A stretch of DNA of 64,000 nt from Zanthoxylum bungeanum (GCA_019454045.1 SKCR01017975.1:144355-208354), one strand, 5' to 3'. Positions 32,335 to 46,340 are shown, counted from the stretch's first letter. Translations and numbers: made by a program. The notes: a model not told the origin generated them from the sequence alone.

Positions 32335-34570
32335 TTATGGACTTGAAAACTGAATGACTATTGGTCGGGCTCTATGTAGGAACTGATTTCCCTCTCGCAG
32401 CGGAAGCGACTTAGGCACCGGGATCGACATTGAAAAATTTATGCCATCTCCCTTATGAAAGCTTAATCTGACCGACCCCTTTGGACTTGTTTTGCTTCTT
32501 TTGATGAGTATTTTTCAGCCCCCGAATAGCCCTGGGACAGTAGCTCAAATATGGATTGCTTTTCATAAAATACGTGCACACAGCTCACCTAAAACATCTA
32601 ATGTTTTGTGTGTACAAGGGCAGTATTTCAGGTCCAAATATTTCAACCAAAACAGCCCACAAATAACCACAAAACACCCCTTTGTATTTCCAAATTTTTC
32701 TGGACAAAATATAAAACAAATTGAGTCCAAAATGAGAAACAAGAGGCGGCAGTGAGCAGATTTTTCTGCTCACTGCATGTGTTTGTTGAAAAGAAAGAAA
32801 TATGTTTTAATTCGATATCCAATGAGTCTTTTGTGCTATGAATTGCAACCAATAAAAAACTAGTGTGGGCTAGACACACAATCTTGATATCTAAACTCTT
32901 TAGAGAAAAGTTGTCACACAAAATTTTTTTTTTCTTTTCTTGTTCTTTCTTTTTCTTTCAACTTTTGAGAGAAAACTTGGAACAAGTTGGCTAGGGTTTT
33001 CAAAATACGGTTTCGATAAAAAGAAAACAACTTTTCCTTTTATATTTAGGGTTTAATTTATTTAAAAAAAAAAGAAACCCTTTTCATTCCTAACATAAGT
33101 TTTGGCCAGCCCTAGGATTTAGGTAACCACCGAAAATGTTTTTATTCTCAATAATGTGTTTAAATTTTTTTTTAACCAAAATAATATATATATTAAATTA
33201 TCAAAATAATTAACTATTTACAATCTTTTTTAAAAAAAAAATTAAATGATTATCTCATAATTATTTATTTAATGAAAATTTTATATTAAATATAATAAAA
33301 AAAATTACATATGTGAAAAATATATTATTAATCTCATTAATAATATATATATATAATATATATATAATATATATATATATAAGTATAAAATTGGACTATC
33401 CAATTATATTTAATTTGCTATAGTATATCAAGCTACCACGGGGACCAAATGGACCTACAGTTTCGAGCTCCAATAATCCCAGAATATTAATTAAACTCTT
33501 TAATTAAATATTCTGAATTATTAACTTCAGTTTATTCCACTAAGAACTCAAAGCTTCACTCTCGTTACCGTAGATAAATAATATAAGACGAACTATGTCG
33601 GATTGGCCAATCCGTATATAATAGTCATATTATCTGTTATGACCAGTCTCTAATTATGAGATACTCGCGAAGGGCCAATCTGTATATAATGGTCATAATA
33701 TCTTTTATACCCCTCTAATTATTTTTTCCCTAAAGTACTATTGATTATATAATGAATGATTTATTCATAACAATTATGAATATTAATCTTCCTATTCGTT
33801 GCACTCGCTTCTCCTTCATTGCCAGTTCTTCTCGCTTCGGTTAGAGCAAAGCCTTCTGCCCAGCTCCCCGGTTGTTCAAGATCGGTAATAGAAAGACTTG
33901 AGTGGTCTAGTCATTTAAGTACCGAATCAACCCTTAAAGAATATACTCTTAAACATCTCGCAAGAAGGAGTGAACTCAATGTCTATCTAAAACATCCCCA
34001 ATTACACACCAAACAATATACCCAAAGTACGTAGCTTTTGATCGAGATTGCTACATCAACCTCACCTTTGTAAATCAAAGGACATAGCCTGCCATGCAGT
34101 AGTTCGCAGTACACTCATGATTTAGATCAATCCATATATGACCATCTAGTAGATTGAAATAAATTTCTTTATTAAATGAATATTATAAGAAATTTATTTA
34201 TATCTGGGTCCAGTCATATATGATCATATCATATAAGGTGCCACCATTCTCATGTCACCACATAGCCGATCTCGTATCAAGGTCATTATACAATTATAGA
34301 ATGGACCGCAGCTATAGATAATCCAAAAATAAAGTATTTGTTTTCTTTGCTCTCTATATACTATTTTAAATTACTAACTTCAGACTTAAATCCTCTTGTG
34401 TATGACATTCATACAATAAGTCTGAAGGCACATGAGTAATCAAGGGTAAAAAAATATAATTTACATTATGAGATTTAAATCAAACTTTTGATAAATGAAC
34501 AATGCATCTTTTATTTCATAATAAATAATTTTTTTACATTACATGAAGCTCTAGGGCATATATCCCAACA
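32335..34570 (-). repeat. Copia-C LTR (2.2 kb), minus strand, different copia family
   Basis: On the minus strand it starts TGTTGGGATATATGCCCTAG (ending at 34570) and seems to end at TTCCTACA (32375). Next to that end lies AGAGCCCGACC (32363-32373), which may be a decayed primer site. Inside are an (AT)n tract at 33340-33382 and two copies of a ~66-bp unit at about 33605-33720 (GGCCAATCYGTATATAATRG). ORFs at 32492-32921 and 33819-34034 fall in this LTR and show no known domain. Confidence 0.65.
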
Positions 34571-35008
34571 ATCTCCCTCTTGCACTAGAGCAAATGGGAC
34601 TTATCATGCAATCCTAGACCCTCTAGGTGATCTTCAAACACTTTAACAGACAAGATCTTTGTAAACAGATCAGCCAGATTCTATGCTGATGGAATCTTCA
34701 TGATAGAAAAGTCTAATCTCTACATTATCTCCTTTATGAGATGATATTTTCTCTCTATATACTTTCTCCTTTTGTGGCTTCTTGGTTCCTTGGAATTCAC
34801 CACTGTACTATTATTATCACAATAAAGTGTTGGTGGTTTATCTATATCTGGAATAATTTCCAGTTCTTCTAATAATTTTCGGAGCCATACTGCTTCTTTA
34901 GCTACTTCGTAAGCTACTACTTACTCGGCCTCCTTAGTGGATTCAATAATATAATATTTCTTTATGCTCATCCATACAATAGCCCCACCACCTACGGTAA
35001 ACCGGTAA
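34571..35008 (-). pseudogene. Copia-C RNase H end
   Basis: After a minus-strand polypurine tract (CAAGAGGGAGAT) the sequence translates with breaks to a copia RNase H C-terminus: EYVVAYEVAKEAVWLRKLLE-like wording, LYCDNN, and a basic RRKYIERKYH segment. It is cut off on the right by copia-D at 35009. Confidence 0.7.
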
Positions 35009-36514
35009 TGGATATGCCCTATACCCAACTGATGGATGGGCTATATGTACATGTATTTGTAACATTTTTCATTAATTAATAAAATGACAATTGAATCATC
35101 AAACACTGTAATAAAGCCCTTAGAGTAAGAAGATGATGGCTTCCACGCCTTATGGGAATCATTACTCTCAAACGTTCGTAGTCATAGTTTTATGAATAAT
35201 CTGGGTGTTCACAAAGCGGAGAGACTAGCATGATGATATGATCTGCCCTTAAGTGGGGTAGCCGATCTCATAGGCTACTAGCGGAGATCCGTTCGCTTGG
35301 TGTATCACATGGATGCATGAGTTGCTCATGTCCATCGAACTGACCACCGAAGGTTTTCACATGGAGTGTTTATCCCATGTGTCTGTAAGAACTTTCATGT
35401 ATCAATTGTATGACTAGTCCTTAGACTTGAGGTATTTATAATCTTATGTGTGGATAAAATAACTTTGACATTCTCCTTCCCTGGTTCAAAAGATCCGGTC
35501 ATAAGGGTATGATTGGGTCATTTATTGAAACACATGAAGTTTGTAAAGATACAACAAAGAATCACCACTCTCTCGGATAATATTTTCTTATAAGAATAGT
35601 ATTCAAGTTCGCGGGTTGATATGTGTGATCAGTGCTTGAGACTGTGGCCGCAACGGAAGAATCATGTGAAATTCTTGGGTTAGCAAGATTCATGACACTA
35701 TCAACATCATACATTTGACCATATGGGTAGACACTTTCTGTATCCTAGGTCAAAAGGTAGGGATATAGTGAGGTGAGGGACCGTATCATATGTAAATCGC
35801 ATACAGAATGGGTATATATCTTTCCTTCTCATTTGGGGGACTTGGCATGTTGCTAGATGTCAACCTTGGTCATTGAAATCGAACGACCATCTGATCAGAG
35901 GATAATTTATGTTTAATTAAATTATCACGATTCATTTCATATAAAACTTGAGGGGAATCCAAAAGGTCACACACAATAAATTCGAAATCAATGGTTAACA
36001 GTGCACAATATAAATTTAACAGAATATATGTTTGCTGTAGGAATTGTTCATAAATGGTTCAATGTGTTTAATTATTGAACATATCATTTATGAGGTTCCA
36101 AAATGGCTTAGGGGTTGGTGAATGACGATAGGGGCACTTTGGGAATTGGAAAAATGAATAAGAAAATAAATAAATAAAAATATGTTTTTTTATTTGTTTT
36201 GAATTCCAATTCGGCCCAAACTCTTATTAGGGTTTTATAATCTCATTAAACCACTATATTAAAATTCAATGGCTAAGATTTAATTAGCATTTATCCCATA
36301 TCAGATTCTTAATTAATTTTTTTGTCTTTGGAGCACCTATATAAACCCAAAGAATTCATTACAAAATTTTTACACCAAAACCTTTCATATCTTGGGTTTA
36401 TATAAGTGAGCAACTCTAAAGTTTAAGAGTAAGGCACTGATTTGGAGGATCCTTAAGTCTAATTGACTAGAGGAATCTCAAGTTAAAAGTTTTGAGGTAT
36501 TTGCCTAGGCTAGC
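35009..36514 (+). repeat. Copia-D 5' LTR, first part
   Basis: It starts TGGATATGCCCTATACCC at 35009 and is interrupted at 36514 by copia-E, which duplicated CTAGC (36510-36514). A TATATAAACCC motif at about 36340 is a possible TATA box. The LTR resumes at 46341-46738. Coding ORFs are not seen. Confidence 0.75.
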
Positions 36515-38447
36515 TGTTGGACAATTATGACCCATAGAGTCACTATTTGTAAAAGACATTGTGGTTTTTGTACAAATTAACTATGTGACAATGGAAATTG
36601 CATTTTATCATTTTGTAATTAGATTACTTATATATATAAATGATAAAAGTCCTTATGATTAGTTCCAGATTATAAGATATGAGACAATATCAATCCACGA
36701 AGGTTTAATCATTAAATATCCCCAGTCATAGTATTATCGAGACTGGACATCGATAATGCATAATAGACTAGTATTGCACTTGTGCGTGTTATGGAAGCGT
36801 AACATCATAGTTCTAATATATTTAAGTATTGGATACTTATGCAAGTGTGATAGGAGGTTGTGTTTACCGATGGTACGGAAACAGCTTCGCTCTGGATAGA
36901 CCCCGCAGAATCTCATTGGTAGTATGACTATGTGTCTATGGGAATCCGCTTCAGGGTAGGTGTATTTGGTCTTAACCTGAGACTTGCATCGCTAATACTT
37001 GCGACAATCAATACGCTTTGGTTTTGACCGTCCCGGACTTTAACAGGTTCTGTGTACGCCTCTTCTGGGTTTATTGAGAATCGTAATGTATTGGGTGTGA
37101 TGTCAAGATGGAAGTATCACTTCAGTCATATGGAGATGATGATCACAGAGGGATACAGAACCGGTTCTCTATTATGTTGCAACTATCGGGATAATATGAC
37201 AAGGTCATGATTATCCGATTATAGAGACTAGTTGCTTGTGATCTGATATATGCTTCGTACGGGGCAGACACTATTCCAGCCCCAGGCCTTGCATGTGACA
37301 TCAGATACTGGATCGTAATACGCAATACTATGTATACTACGTATGTTATAGGTTATATATTCCTTAAAGAATATTTTTGGAGAATTGGGTAGGCACGACG
37401 CTTTGCTAGTAGCCAACCATGTCTCGTAAATAGTTAAGAACGTGGTACGAGGTACGCACGTGTTCGGATAGTCCGACGACCGGACTTACTGCCAACATAT
37501 TCAGGGATCTCATGGGTCGATTCCCGAAGATTCACCGATGAAGTATGGCTCGAACATAATTAATCTGGATTAATTAGAAGAGAGAGAAAATTAATCTAGG
37601 ATTAATTACGGCGAGAATTTATCTGGGATAAAATTCAAATAAAAGAGAGAGAACGATTAATTCAGAATTAATCGATTAAATAATATATTCGATATATTAT
37701 ATGAAATTAGATTTCATAACGGAATTAAAATTTTTAATTCGGGCGAAAGAATTAATTTAGAATTAATTCACGAGCGATTTTAATAGTAATTTTGCTAGGC
37801 ATAATTATTTAATTAAATTTGATTTAATTAAGTCGCAACGAAAAATTAGTTAATTCAGAATTAACGAACTCGAGTCAGGAATGTGTTTGCGGGCCCACTC
37901 GGGTTTTGAATTTAAGTGGGGCTCACAAGTCACATCACAAGTCTTCTCATCACTTTTTAGTGATGGAAGTAAGTAATGATTTGTTGGTGACTTACAAACA
38001 CTCAACCTTTTGAATGATGCTAGACTTTTACCTAAACTTGATTTTGGTATATGGTTTTTAGATTTTAGAAATAAAAAACAAGTCAACACATCACACTTAT
38101 TCTCTTTCTCTCCCAACCGAATTCTCTCTTCTTCATTTTCTTCACATTGCCGTGAGATACAAAGGAAAAATTGAAAATTTTGTTGCAAAATTGTCAAGAG
38201 CTAGCACTTACAAGGATTCATACAAAGGTGATAGGGAAACATCCCTTGAGTTTGGAATTCAAAAAGTTAAAGCTTGGAGCTTGATACACAACTTGGAAGA
38301 GCTTGGAACAACTTCAAAGAGAGCAAAATTTTTGAACTCTACACATCCTATAACCGATCAAAGTAAGAATTTTTCCGCTATACTTCTTTACGTATTCACA
38401 TGATTTTATGCTTGAAATGATCTTGGTTTGACCTTAGAAACCCAACA
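36515..38447 (+). repeat. Copia-E 5' LTR (1933 bp)
   Basis: It starts TGTTGGACAATTATGACC and ends ACCCAACA, followed by primer-site-like TGGTATCATGAGCC (38449 on). TATATATAAATG lies near 36630. The hairpin array spans about 37555-37865; its loops are TGG, TAG, CAG, TCG and TTG. Confidence 0.95.
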
Positions 38448-40641
38448 ATGGTATCATGAGCCTATTTTGAGCATGAAATGAAATTAGGGTTCTTAATCTA
38501 AAATTTGGATATTTTTTATTTGAGCATGATTTGATCAAATTGTTTGTTTGAGTATGCTTAGATTATGTTAACTTAGAGTTATGCATGATCAATTTGATGA
38601 AAAATTAATTGGATTAATTTTCCCCAAAGACATTAGCTTGGCCGAATGTTGTAGAACCCTAAGCTCATGGGGATTTTGATTTTTGGACCATTGGATGTGT
38701 TTAAAATGAATGGATAAATTGATTTGTGATTTAATTGAATTGAAATCAAAATTAGTGGAAAAAATCGTACCATTGCCGTGAGCCTTATGAGCATGTTGGA
38801 ATTGATTTTTCTTCAATTTGTGTTGGACATAAGTTGATTAATAAAACATGATTAATTATGTAAATTGGTGTTTTGGAAATGTTAATTTGAATAATTAATT
38901 ATGGCTATACACTTTAATTAATTAAATTATGAAATTTGGAATATTAGAATTTAATTAATTAGGCTTAATTTGGAATTGGGCTAAAATTGTTATATTTGGG
39001 CCTAATGGGCTTGGTTGGGCCAAGTTGGTATAGGAAAATTGGATTGGATTCAAATTGGGCCTAAACCATTCCATTAAGTCCAAATATAATAAATGGGCCT
39101 TTTAAATAATTAATTGGGCATAATGGGCCAAAATTAATTTTGTGGCAAATGGTGATTCCTTATTGTGCTTTGGTTGCCAAAGTCCATGCCTTAATAAATT
39201 AATTGAAAGCCCATTGGACTTTAATTAAATTAACATTGGATGTTAATTGGGCTTTGAGACCCATTAAGATTAGATTTAGAATCTAAGTCGAAAAAAGGCA
39301 CATTATTAAAGTGTAATTATTTAATTTGGAATTAAATAAAGAATTAGTATTGAATACAAATTAAATCGGATTTAAAATTGTAGTTCGATATAATTCAAGA
39401 ATTCGTACTTTGAGTACTTATTCTTAAATGAGTTGGACTCGCGTAAATCAAATCATTGTTTGAACAATGGATGATCACTTAATTCAAAGATTAATTAATT
39501 AGATTAGATTGATTGAATAACATACTTTGTGTGAATACATGGATGTGTTGTATGAATAATGTATATCAGATGGATATTAAATGGGTGAGGGCAATTTTGG
39601 AAATTATTGTAATAAATTTAGAATTTATTAAATTGGACCTGCGTGTCCAGCCTTTATCTCTCGATTCTTTGTAATTCTCTTATCACCAATTCCCCTCAAT
39701 GTAATGAGGTTTCTTTGATGTATTATGTAATTGGGTAGAAGTTAGAATAATGCTAGCCTGGGAGAGGAAAATGAGTGATTTGTTCTAGGAACAATTTGTG
39801 AGACATCCATCCGTATATCATTATAAATTTATCTATCGCGCCTTATTACGCTTTTAGAATGCATGCTTAAGGGTGTATGATGAGACCTAATCAAAGATAA
39901 TTAATTGGTTGCCAATTACGCGAAAAACCCTCAATCAAATATTAATGTTTTCCTTCCATTGAATGATTAATTCTCAAGATCCAAGATTGGCACTGGTTTG
40001 TTGGCCAAAGTCAAGACCTTTGTCCATCGCGAATGTATTTGAATCATGAAGGCTTTGTTCCATATCGTATGTCTTGCCCAAGTTGTGATTTTTTGGCCAA
40101 AGTCAATATCACATCTTATTCATCGACATCGATTACGAAGCTTTCCAAGGTCAATGGGTCCCGCTTAACTGGAATCTTTAAGCTTATTGAGCCAAAGCCA
40201 ATGATTAGTTGATTCAGAGGAAAAAGGTTACGAAAATATATTGGATATATTGGCATATATATTGTATATATGTTTTGGACTTGGAGGTCCACCTACCAGA
40301 TCTAGGAATTGGAAGAGATCCAATTGATCTTAGAGATCTACCCAGTTAAATATCATACAACTTGTTGGCCAAAGTCAAGGTTGTGTGTTATTTAACGGGA
40401 TCCTAGCCCACTAGGAAACTAGGTTTCCCGAGTACTCAACAGAGGGTTAGAGGCTCGCCGAAAAATAGTGGGAGGCCAGTATTGAATTTGCAATTTCGTT
40501 CAAATACTTGGTATTACGCACTTTCAAATTAATTCGTCAATTATATATTTATTAGTTGGACTAATATTTTATTATTTTTCTTGTAACAGTTGGACTGTAC
40601 CCAAATATCGTTAATTGAATAGTTTGACTATTACAATTAAG
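38448..40641 (+). other. Copia-E primer site and structured leader
   Basis: TGGTATCATGAGCC at the start is close to a tRNA-Met primer site. No gene is seen in the next 2.2 kb. Four CAAA-loop hairpins lie at 39995-40018, 40084-40113, about 40186-40202 and 40354-40387; a stem with arms GGAAAC and GTTTCC at 40414-40428; and three triloop hairpins at 40551-40565, 40586-40598 and 40618-40632 lead to the gag ATG at 40642. Confidence 0.8.
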
Positions 40642-41640
40642 ATGGCTGGAAAGATCAGAGTTAGAGAAATTATCATGGGCGAAAATGTCATTAATGCCGT
40701 GAACTTTCCTGATTGGGATATGAACCTCGGGATTGTCCTGGGGGCTGAGAGGATACTCTATACGATAGAGAGACCCCTCGGGCCTAAGCTCGGAAATGAG
40801 CAGCCACTTGAGCTTGAGCTTTGGAAGACTCATAGCGATGACAACTCAAATGATCAGTCTGTCATGTTCGTTGCGATGACCCCTCAATTTCATCGCCAAA
40901 ATAAGGGATTGGATCCATATACTATGATGGAAAAATTGAAGGACCTTCATCGATCTAACCTTAGATCGCAAAGGTATGAATTGCAGAAAAAGCTCTTTCG
41001 CTCACGAATGTCAGAGGGTACATCTGTTGAGCACCATGTGTCATAGATGATTGCTGACATTGAACAGCTGGGTCAGCTAGGCATAACCTTTGAGGCTGAG
41101 ACTTCTATAGATTTGATTTTGCAATCTCTTCCTTACATTTGGAGCGGGTTCATCATGAACTACAATATGATGAACCAAGACCATACTATTGGAGAGCTGA
41201 TGGTAATGCTGCGTGAAGCAGAAAAGGAGCTGATGAAGGGCAAAAAGCGCGAGGTGCACTTCACTTCAACATCTCAGTCTCCCAAGGCTTGGCCGAAGGC
41301 AACTAGAGGTGTAAAGAAGAAGAAGAATAAGAAGGGCAAGGCCAAATCGTCAAAGTCTTATGGGAAGGCTAAGGATAAATCCCAAGATGTATGCCTGTAG
41401 TGTGGCAAACGGGGTCACTGCAAGTGTGACTGCCGTGAGGACAAGGCGCACATGAAGTAAATCAAAGCGGGCAAGGCACCGGCTTCAGGTATATTTGTTA
41501 TAGAAATAAACATGTCTACTTCTAGTTTTAAAAATTAGATTTTTGATTCTGGTTGTGGTACTCATATATGTACTGATGTGCAGGATCTGCGGATTAGCAG
41601 GAGACTGGCCTCATGAGAGATTGACCTCCGCGTTGGAAAT
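40642..41640 (+). pseudogene. Copia-E gag and protease
   Basis: The start is MAGKIRVREIIMGENV, chosen because copia-F and G begin the same way at the same place after the triloop hairpins. The gag core has VLGAERILYTIERPLGP, LELELWKTHSDD and LILQSLPYIW. The zinc knuckle is damaged: a TAG replaces the residue before CGKRGHCKCDC. The protease keeps FDSGCGTHIC. Stops are at 41044, 41398, 41458, 41536 and 41614, all in the gag frame. Confidence 0.9.
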
Positions 41641-44601
41641 GGGACTCGAGTCACCGTTTTGGCCATTGGGACTTATATTTTGGAACTGCCCTCATGGCAT
41701 GTACTTAATCTTTCAGACTGTTATTATGTACCTAGTTTGACTAGGAATATTATATCTGTATCTTTATTGGCCCAATGTCGCTATACATTTGTTTTTAGAA
41801 ACACTGGGTGTTTTATGTATAAAAATGATTTGGAGATATGCAGTGCTGATATGAATAATGGTCTTTATATTTTGAATATAAATCAATCTCAAACATATAA
41901 TGTAACAAACAAAAGGCTTAAACTAAGTAACAAAGATGAAACTTATATGTGTAATTGTCGTCTGGGACACATTAATAAGACTCACATATCTACACTTTCG
42001 AAGAGTGGGTACTTGGACGGATTTGATCCAAATTCATATGACGTCTGCGAATCTTATTTATTAGGCAAAATGCCTAAAACACCTTTTAGCGGTAAAGGTG
42101 CACGTGCCACCGAACTGTTAGCCCTCGTTCATAGTGACGTATGTGGGCCCATGTCTAGCCAGGCTAGAGGTGGATATGAATACTTCGTAACCTTTACGGA
42201 TGATGCATCACGTTATAGTTATGTGTATCTTATGAGACACAAGTCAGAAACCTTTAAGAAATTCAAAGAGTTTCGACACGAAGTAGAAAAATAGATCGGA
42301 AAAAGTATTAAGACATTACGGTCGGACCGTGGTGGTGAATACTTGGGTAATGAGTTTCTTGATTACTTGAAGGAATATGGTATTCTTTCACAGTGGACTC
42401 CTCCCGAAACACCTCAATTAAATGGTGTGTCTAAATAGAGAAACCGAACTTTGTTGGACATGGTAAGGTCAATGATGAGTCGCACAGAGCTACCTATTTC
42501 CTTATGGGGATATGCATTGAACAATGCAATACTTATTTTGAATAAGGTTCTGTCAAATTCTGTTCAACAGACTCCGTACGAGATATTGACAGGAAAGAAA
42601 CTGGGTTTCTCATTCCTGAAGATTTGGGGATGCTGGGCATACGTTAAACGTTTGGAAGGTACCAAACTGGAACCCAAATCGGATAAATGCCTATTTATAG
42701 GTTATCCTAGGGAAACCAAAGGATATTATTTCTACAACCCACAAGAGAACAAAATATTTATTGGTCCACATGCGATTTTCCTTGAGAAGGAATTCCTAAA
42801 TGCAGTGGTTTGTGGGATGAAAGTAGAACTCGATGAAAATCGGAGTGATACTGTTCCTGGCACAGAATCCTTAACGGAACATGAACATTTCATCAGGGAT
42901 TAGACTGTACCATAATCTTCGAATACACAAGAACCGCGTAGATCGGAGAGAGTCAGAAAAAAACCTGAGATGTATGGGTTTCTGATCTCACCTCATGTGG
43001 ATATTAATCTTATTGAGGAAGACGAACCGGCTACGTATGAGGAAGCGATACAAGGTATCGACTCTGGTTTATGGCAAGATGCCATGATGTCCGAAATGGA
43101 TTCCATGTACACCAACCAAGTTTGGACATTGGTTTATGCACCAGAAGGCGTAAAGCCTATTGGTTGTAAATGGGTCTTCAAGAATAAGACCGACATGGAT
43201 GGCAACATACAAACGTACAAAGCTAGGCTTGTAGCGAAAGGGTATCGTCAACGACATGGTGTCGATTACGACGAAACTTTTTCACCTGTTGCAATGATTA
43301 AATCCATTCGGATAATGCTTGCTATTGCTGCATATTTTGATTACGAGATATGGCAGATGGACGTCAAAACCGCTTTCCTTAACGGAAACCTTTTGGAGGA
43401 TGTTTATATGCAACAACCTGATGGTTTTATCGTACCTAAACATGCAGACAAGGTTTGCAAGTTAAATCAATCCATTTATGGATTGAAGCAAGCATCGCGT
43501 TCTTGGAACCAACATTTTGATGAGATCATAAGAGAATATGATTTCGTTCAAAACGAGGATGATCCTTGTGTATATAAGAAGGTTAGTGGGAGCGCACTGA
43601 CAATCATTGTCCTTTTTGTCGATGATGTATTGTTTATTGGCAATGACATTCCTATGCTACAATCGGTGAAAGCTTGGCTTTCATTAAGATTCTCCATGAA
43701 GGATCTGGGAGAAGCATCCTTCATTCTAGGAATAAAGATCTACCGGGATAGATATAGAAAGCTGCATGGACTCTCCCAGAGCACGTACATTGACAAAGTG
43801 TTGAAGAGATTCAACATGGAACACTCTAAGAGGGGACTGTTGCCAGTGTCACATGGTGTCACTCTATCTAAGGACATGTGTCCTAAAACTCAAGATGAGA
43901 GAGATAACATGAGTAGGATCCCGTTCGCTTCTGCAGTCGGATCGATTATGTATTCCATGATATATACACGACCTGATGTCTTGTATGCTTTGAGCATGTG
44001 TAGTCGCTATCAGGCCGATCCAGGTGAAGGTCACTGGATGGCGGTTAAGAATATCCTTAAGTATCTTAGACGAACTAAGGATGCTTTCTTAATCTATAGA
44101 GATGGAGAACTTGAGGTAACTGGGTTTACCGATGCAAGTTTCCAAACCAATAAAGATGACTGTAAGTCGCAATCTGGGTACATATTTTGTTTGAACAACG
44201 GAGCAGTAAGCTGGAAATCTTCCAAGCAAGAGACTGTTTCCGATTGAACAACAGAAGCAGAGTATATTGCTGCAGCTCAAGCAGCAAAAGAAGCAGTTTG
44301 GATCCGTAAATTCCTAATTGGATTAGGAGTAGTTATGTTAGCAACTGAGCCCGTTCCATTGTATTGTGACAATAACGGGGCTATAGCGCAGGCTAAGGAA
44401 CCGCAGTCTCATCAACGATCCAAGCATGTTCTTAGAAATTTCCATCTTATTCGTCAGATCATACATCGTGGTGATGTGAAGATCGAGAAGGTTGCTTCAG
44501 AGGACAACATTGCAGATCCGCTAACGAAAGTTATTCCTCAGCAAAATTTTGAGCGACATGTATATAGTTCAGGTGTTAGATGCTTGAGTGACTGGCTATA
44601 G
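41641..44601 (+). pseudogene. Copia-E pol: integrase, RT, RNase H
   Basis: The frame continues through the GAG-pre-integrase part (CRLGHINKTH), integrase (HSDVCGPM, FTDDASRYSYVY, SDRGGEYL), RT (KARLVAKGYRQRHGVDYDE; catalytic FVDDVLFIGND) and RNase H (FTDASFQTNKDD, EAEYIAAAQ, LYCDNNGAIAQAK, ADPLTKVIPQQ). The integrase catalytic Glu region reads NGVSK followed by a TAG, so the Glu is changed to Lys. Other stops: 42292, 42901, 42913 and 44245. The final stop is 44599-44601. RT from 42970 to 44247 is one open 425-codon piece. Confidence 0.95.
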
Positions 44602-44615
44602 GCCAAATGGGAGAT

Positions 44616-46340
44616 TATTGGACAATTATAACCCATATCGTCACTATTTGTAAAAGACATTGTGGGTTTTGTACAAATTAACTATGTGACAATGGAAATT
44701 ACATTTTATCATTTTGTAATTAGATTACTTATATATATAAATAATAAAAGTCCTTATGATTAGTTCCAGATTATAAGATATGAGACAATATCAATCCACG
44801 AAGGTTTAATCATTAAATATCACTAGTCGTAGTATTATCCAGACTGGACATCGACAATGCAGAATAGACTAGTATTGCACTTGTGCGTGTTATGGAAGCG
44901 TAACAACATAGTTCTCAAATATTTAAGTATTGGATACTTTTGCAAGTGTGATAGAAGGTTGTGTTTACCGAAGGTACGGAAACACCTTCACTCTGGATAG
45001 ACCCCGTGGAATCTCATTGGTAGTATGACTATGTGTCTATGGGAATCCGCTTCAGGATAGGTGTATTTGGTCTTAACCTGAGACTTGCATCGCTAGTACT
45101 TGCGACAATCAATACGCTTTGGTTTTGGTCATCCGAGACTTTCACAGGTTCTCTGTACACCTCTTCTGGGTTTATTGAGAATCGTAGTGTATTGGGTGTG
45201 ATATCAAGACGGAAGTATCACTTCAGTCATATGGAGATGATGATCACGCAGGGATACATAATCGGTTCTCTATTATGTTGCAACTATCAGGATAATATGA
45301 CAAGGTCATGATTATCCGATTATAGAGACTAGTTGCTTGTGATCCGATATATGTTTCGTACGGGGCAGACACTATTCTAGCCCCAGGCCTTGTATGTGAC
45401 ATAAGATACTGGAGAATTGGGTAGGCACGGCGCTTTGCTAGAAGCCAACCATGTCTCGTAAATCGGTAAGAACGTGGTATGAGGTATGTAAGTGTTCGGA
45501 TAGTCTGACGACCGGATTTACTGCCAACATATTCAGGGATCTCATGGGTCGCTTCCCAAAGATTCACTAATGATGTATGACTCGAACATAATTAATCTGG
45601 GATTAATTAGAAGAGAGAGAAAATTAATCTAGGATTAATTTTGGCGAGAATTTATCTGGGATAAAATTCAAATAAAATAGAGAGAACGATTAATTTAGAA
45701 TTAATCGATTAAATAATATATTCGATATATTATATGAAATTAGATTTCATAACGGAATTAAAATTGGATTTTAATTCGGGCGAACGAATTAATTTAGAAT
45801 TAATTCGCGAGAGATTTTAATAGTAATTTTGCTAGGCATAATTATTTAATTAAATTTGATTTAATTAAGTTGCAACGGAAAATTCGTTAATTCGGAATTA
45901 ACGAACTCGAGCCCGGAATGTGTTTGCGGGCCCACTCAGGTTTTGAATTTAAGTGGGGCCCACAAGTCACATCACTTGTCTTCTCATCACTTTTTGGTGA
46001 TGGAAGTAAGTAATGATTTGTTGGTGACTTACCAAACACTCAACCTTTTGAATGATGATAGACTTTTACCTAAACTTGATTTTGGTATATGGTTTTTAGA
46101 TTTTAGAAATAAAAAACAAGTCAACAACATTACACTTCTTGGAGCTTGATACACAACTTGGAGGAGCTTGGAGCTTGATACACAACTTGGAGGAGCTTGG
46201 AACAACTTCAAAGAGAGCAAAATTTTTGAACTCTACACATCCTATAACCGATCAAAGTAAGTATATTTCTGCTATACTTCTTTACTTATTCACATGATTT
46301 TTGCTTGAAATGATCTTGGTTTGACCTTAGAAACCCAACA
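44616..46340 (+). repeat. Copia-E 3' LTR (1725 bp)
   Basis: It follows the purine tract CCAAATGGGAGA. The first bases are TATTGG where the 5' LTR has TGTTGG. It is about 200 bp shorter than the 5' LTR: one deletion near 45412 and a rearranged stretch near 46130-46200 where a 32-bp piece (GGAGCTTGATACACAACTT) is duplicated. The hairpin array is at about 45590-45905. Confidence 0.95.

Larger units (their letters stand above)
36515..46340 (+). mobile_element. Copia-E: complete Ty1/copia element with target duplication
   Basis: The 5' LTR (36515-38447), primer site, leader, gag-pol and 3' LTR (44616-46340) are all present, with the 5-bp duplication CTAGC at 36510-36514 and 46341-46345. The polyprotein runs in one frame from 40642 to 44601 with ten in-frame stops and no frameshift that I can find. 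It is dead by point mutation. It lies in the LTR of copia-D. Confidence 0.95.

Noticed and set aside
33340..33382. (AT)n tract as a regulatory or matrix-attachment element
   Set aside because: It is simple sequence in an AT-rich LTR with no further support.
33819..34034. ORF of 71 codons in the copia-C LTR
   Set aside because: It is short, AT-rich surroundings are noncoding LTR, and no family is recognised.
38152..38403. ORF of 83 codons in the copia-E 5' LTR
   Set aside because: It falls entirely in the LTR, and the 3' LTR version is rearranged and not open.
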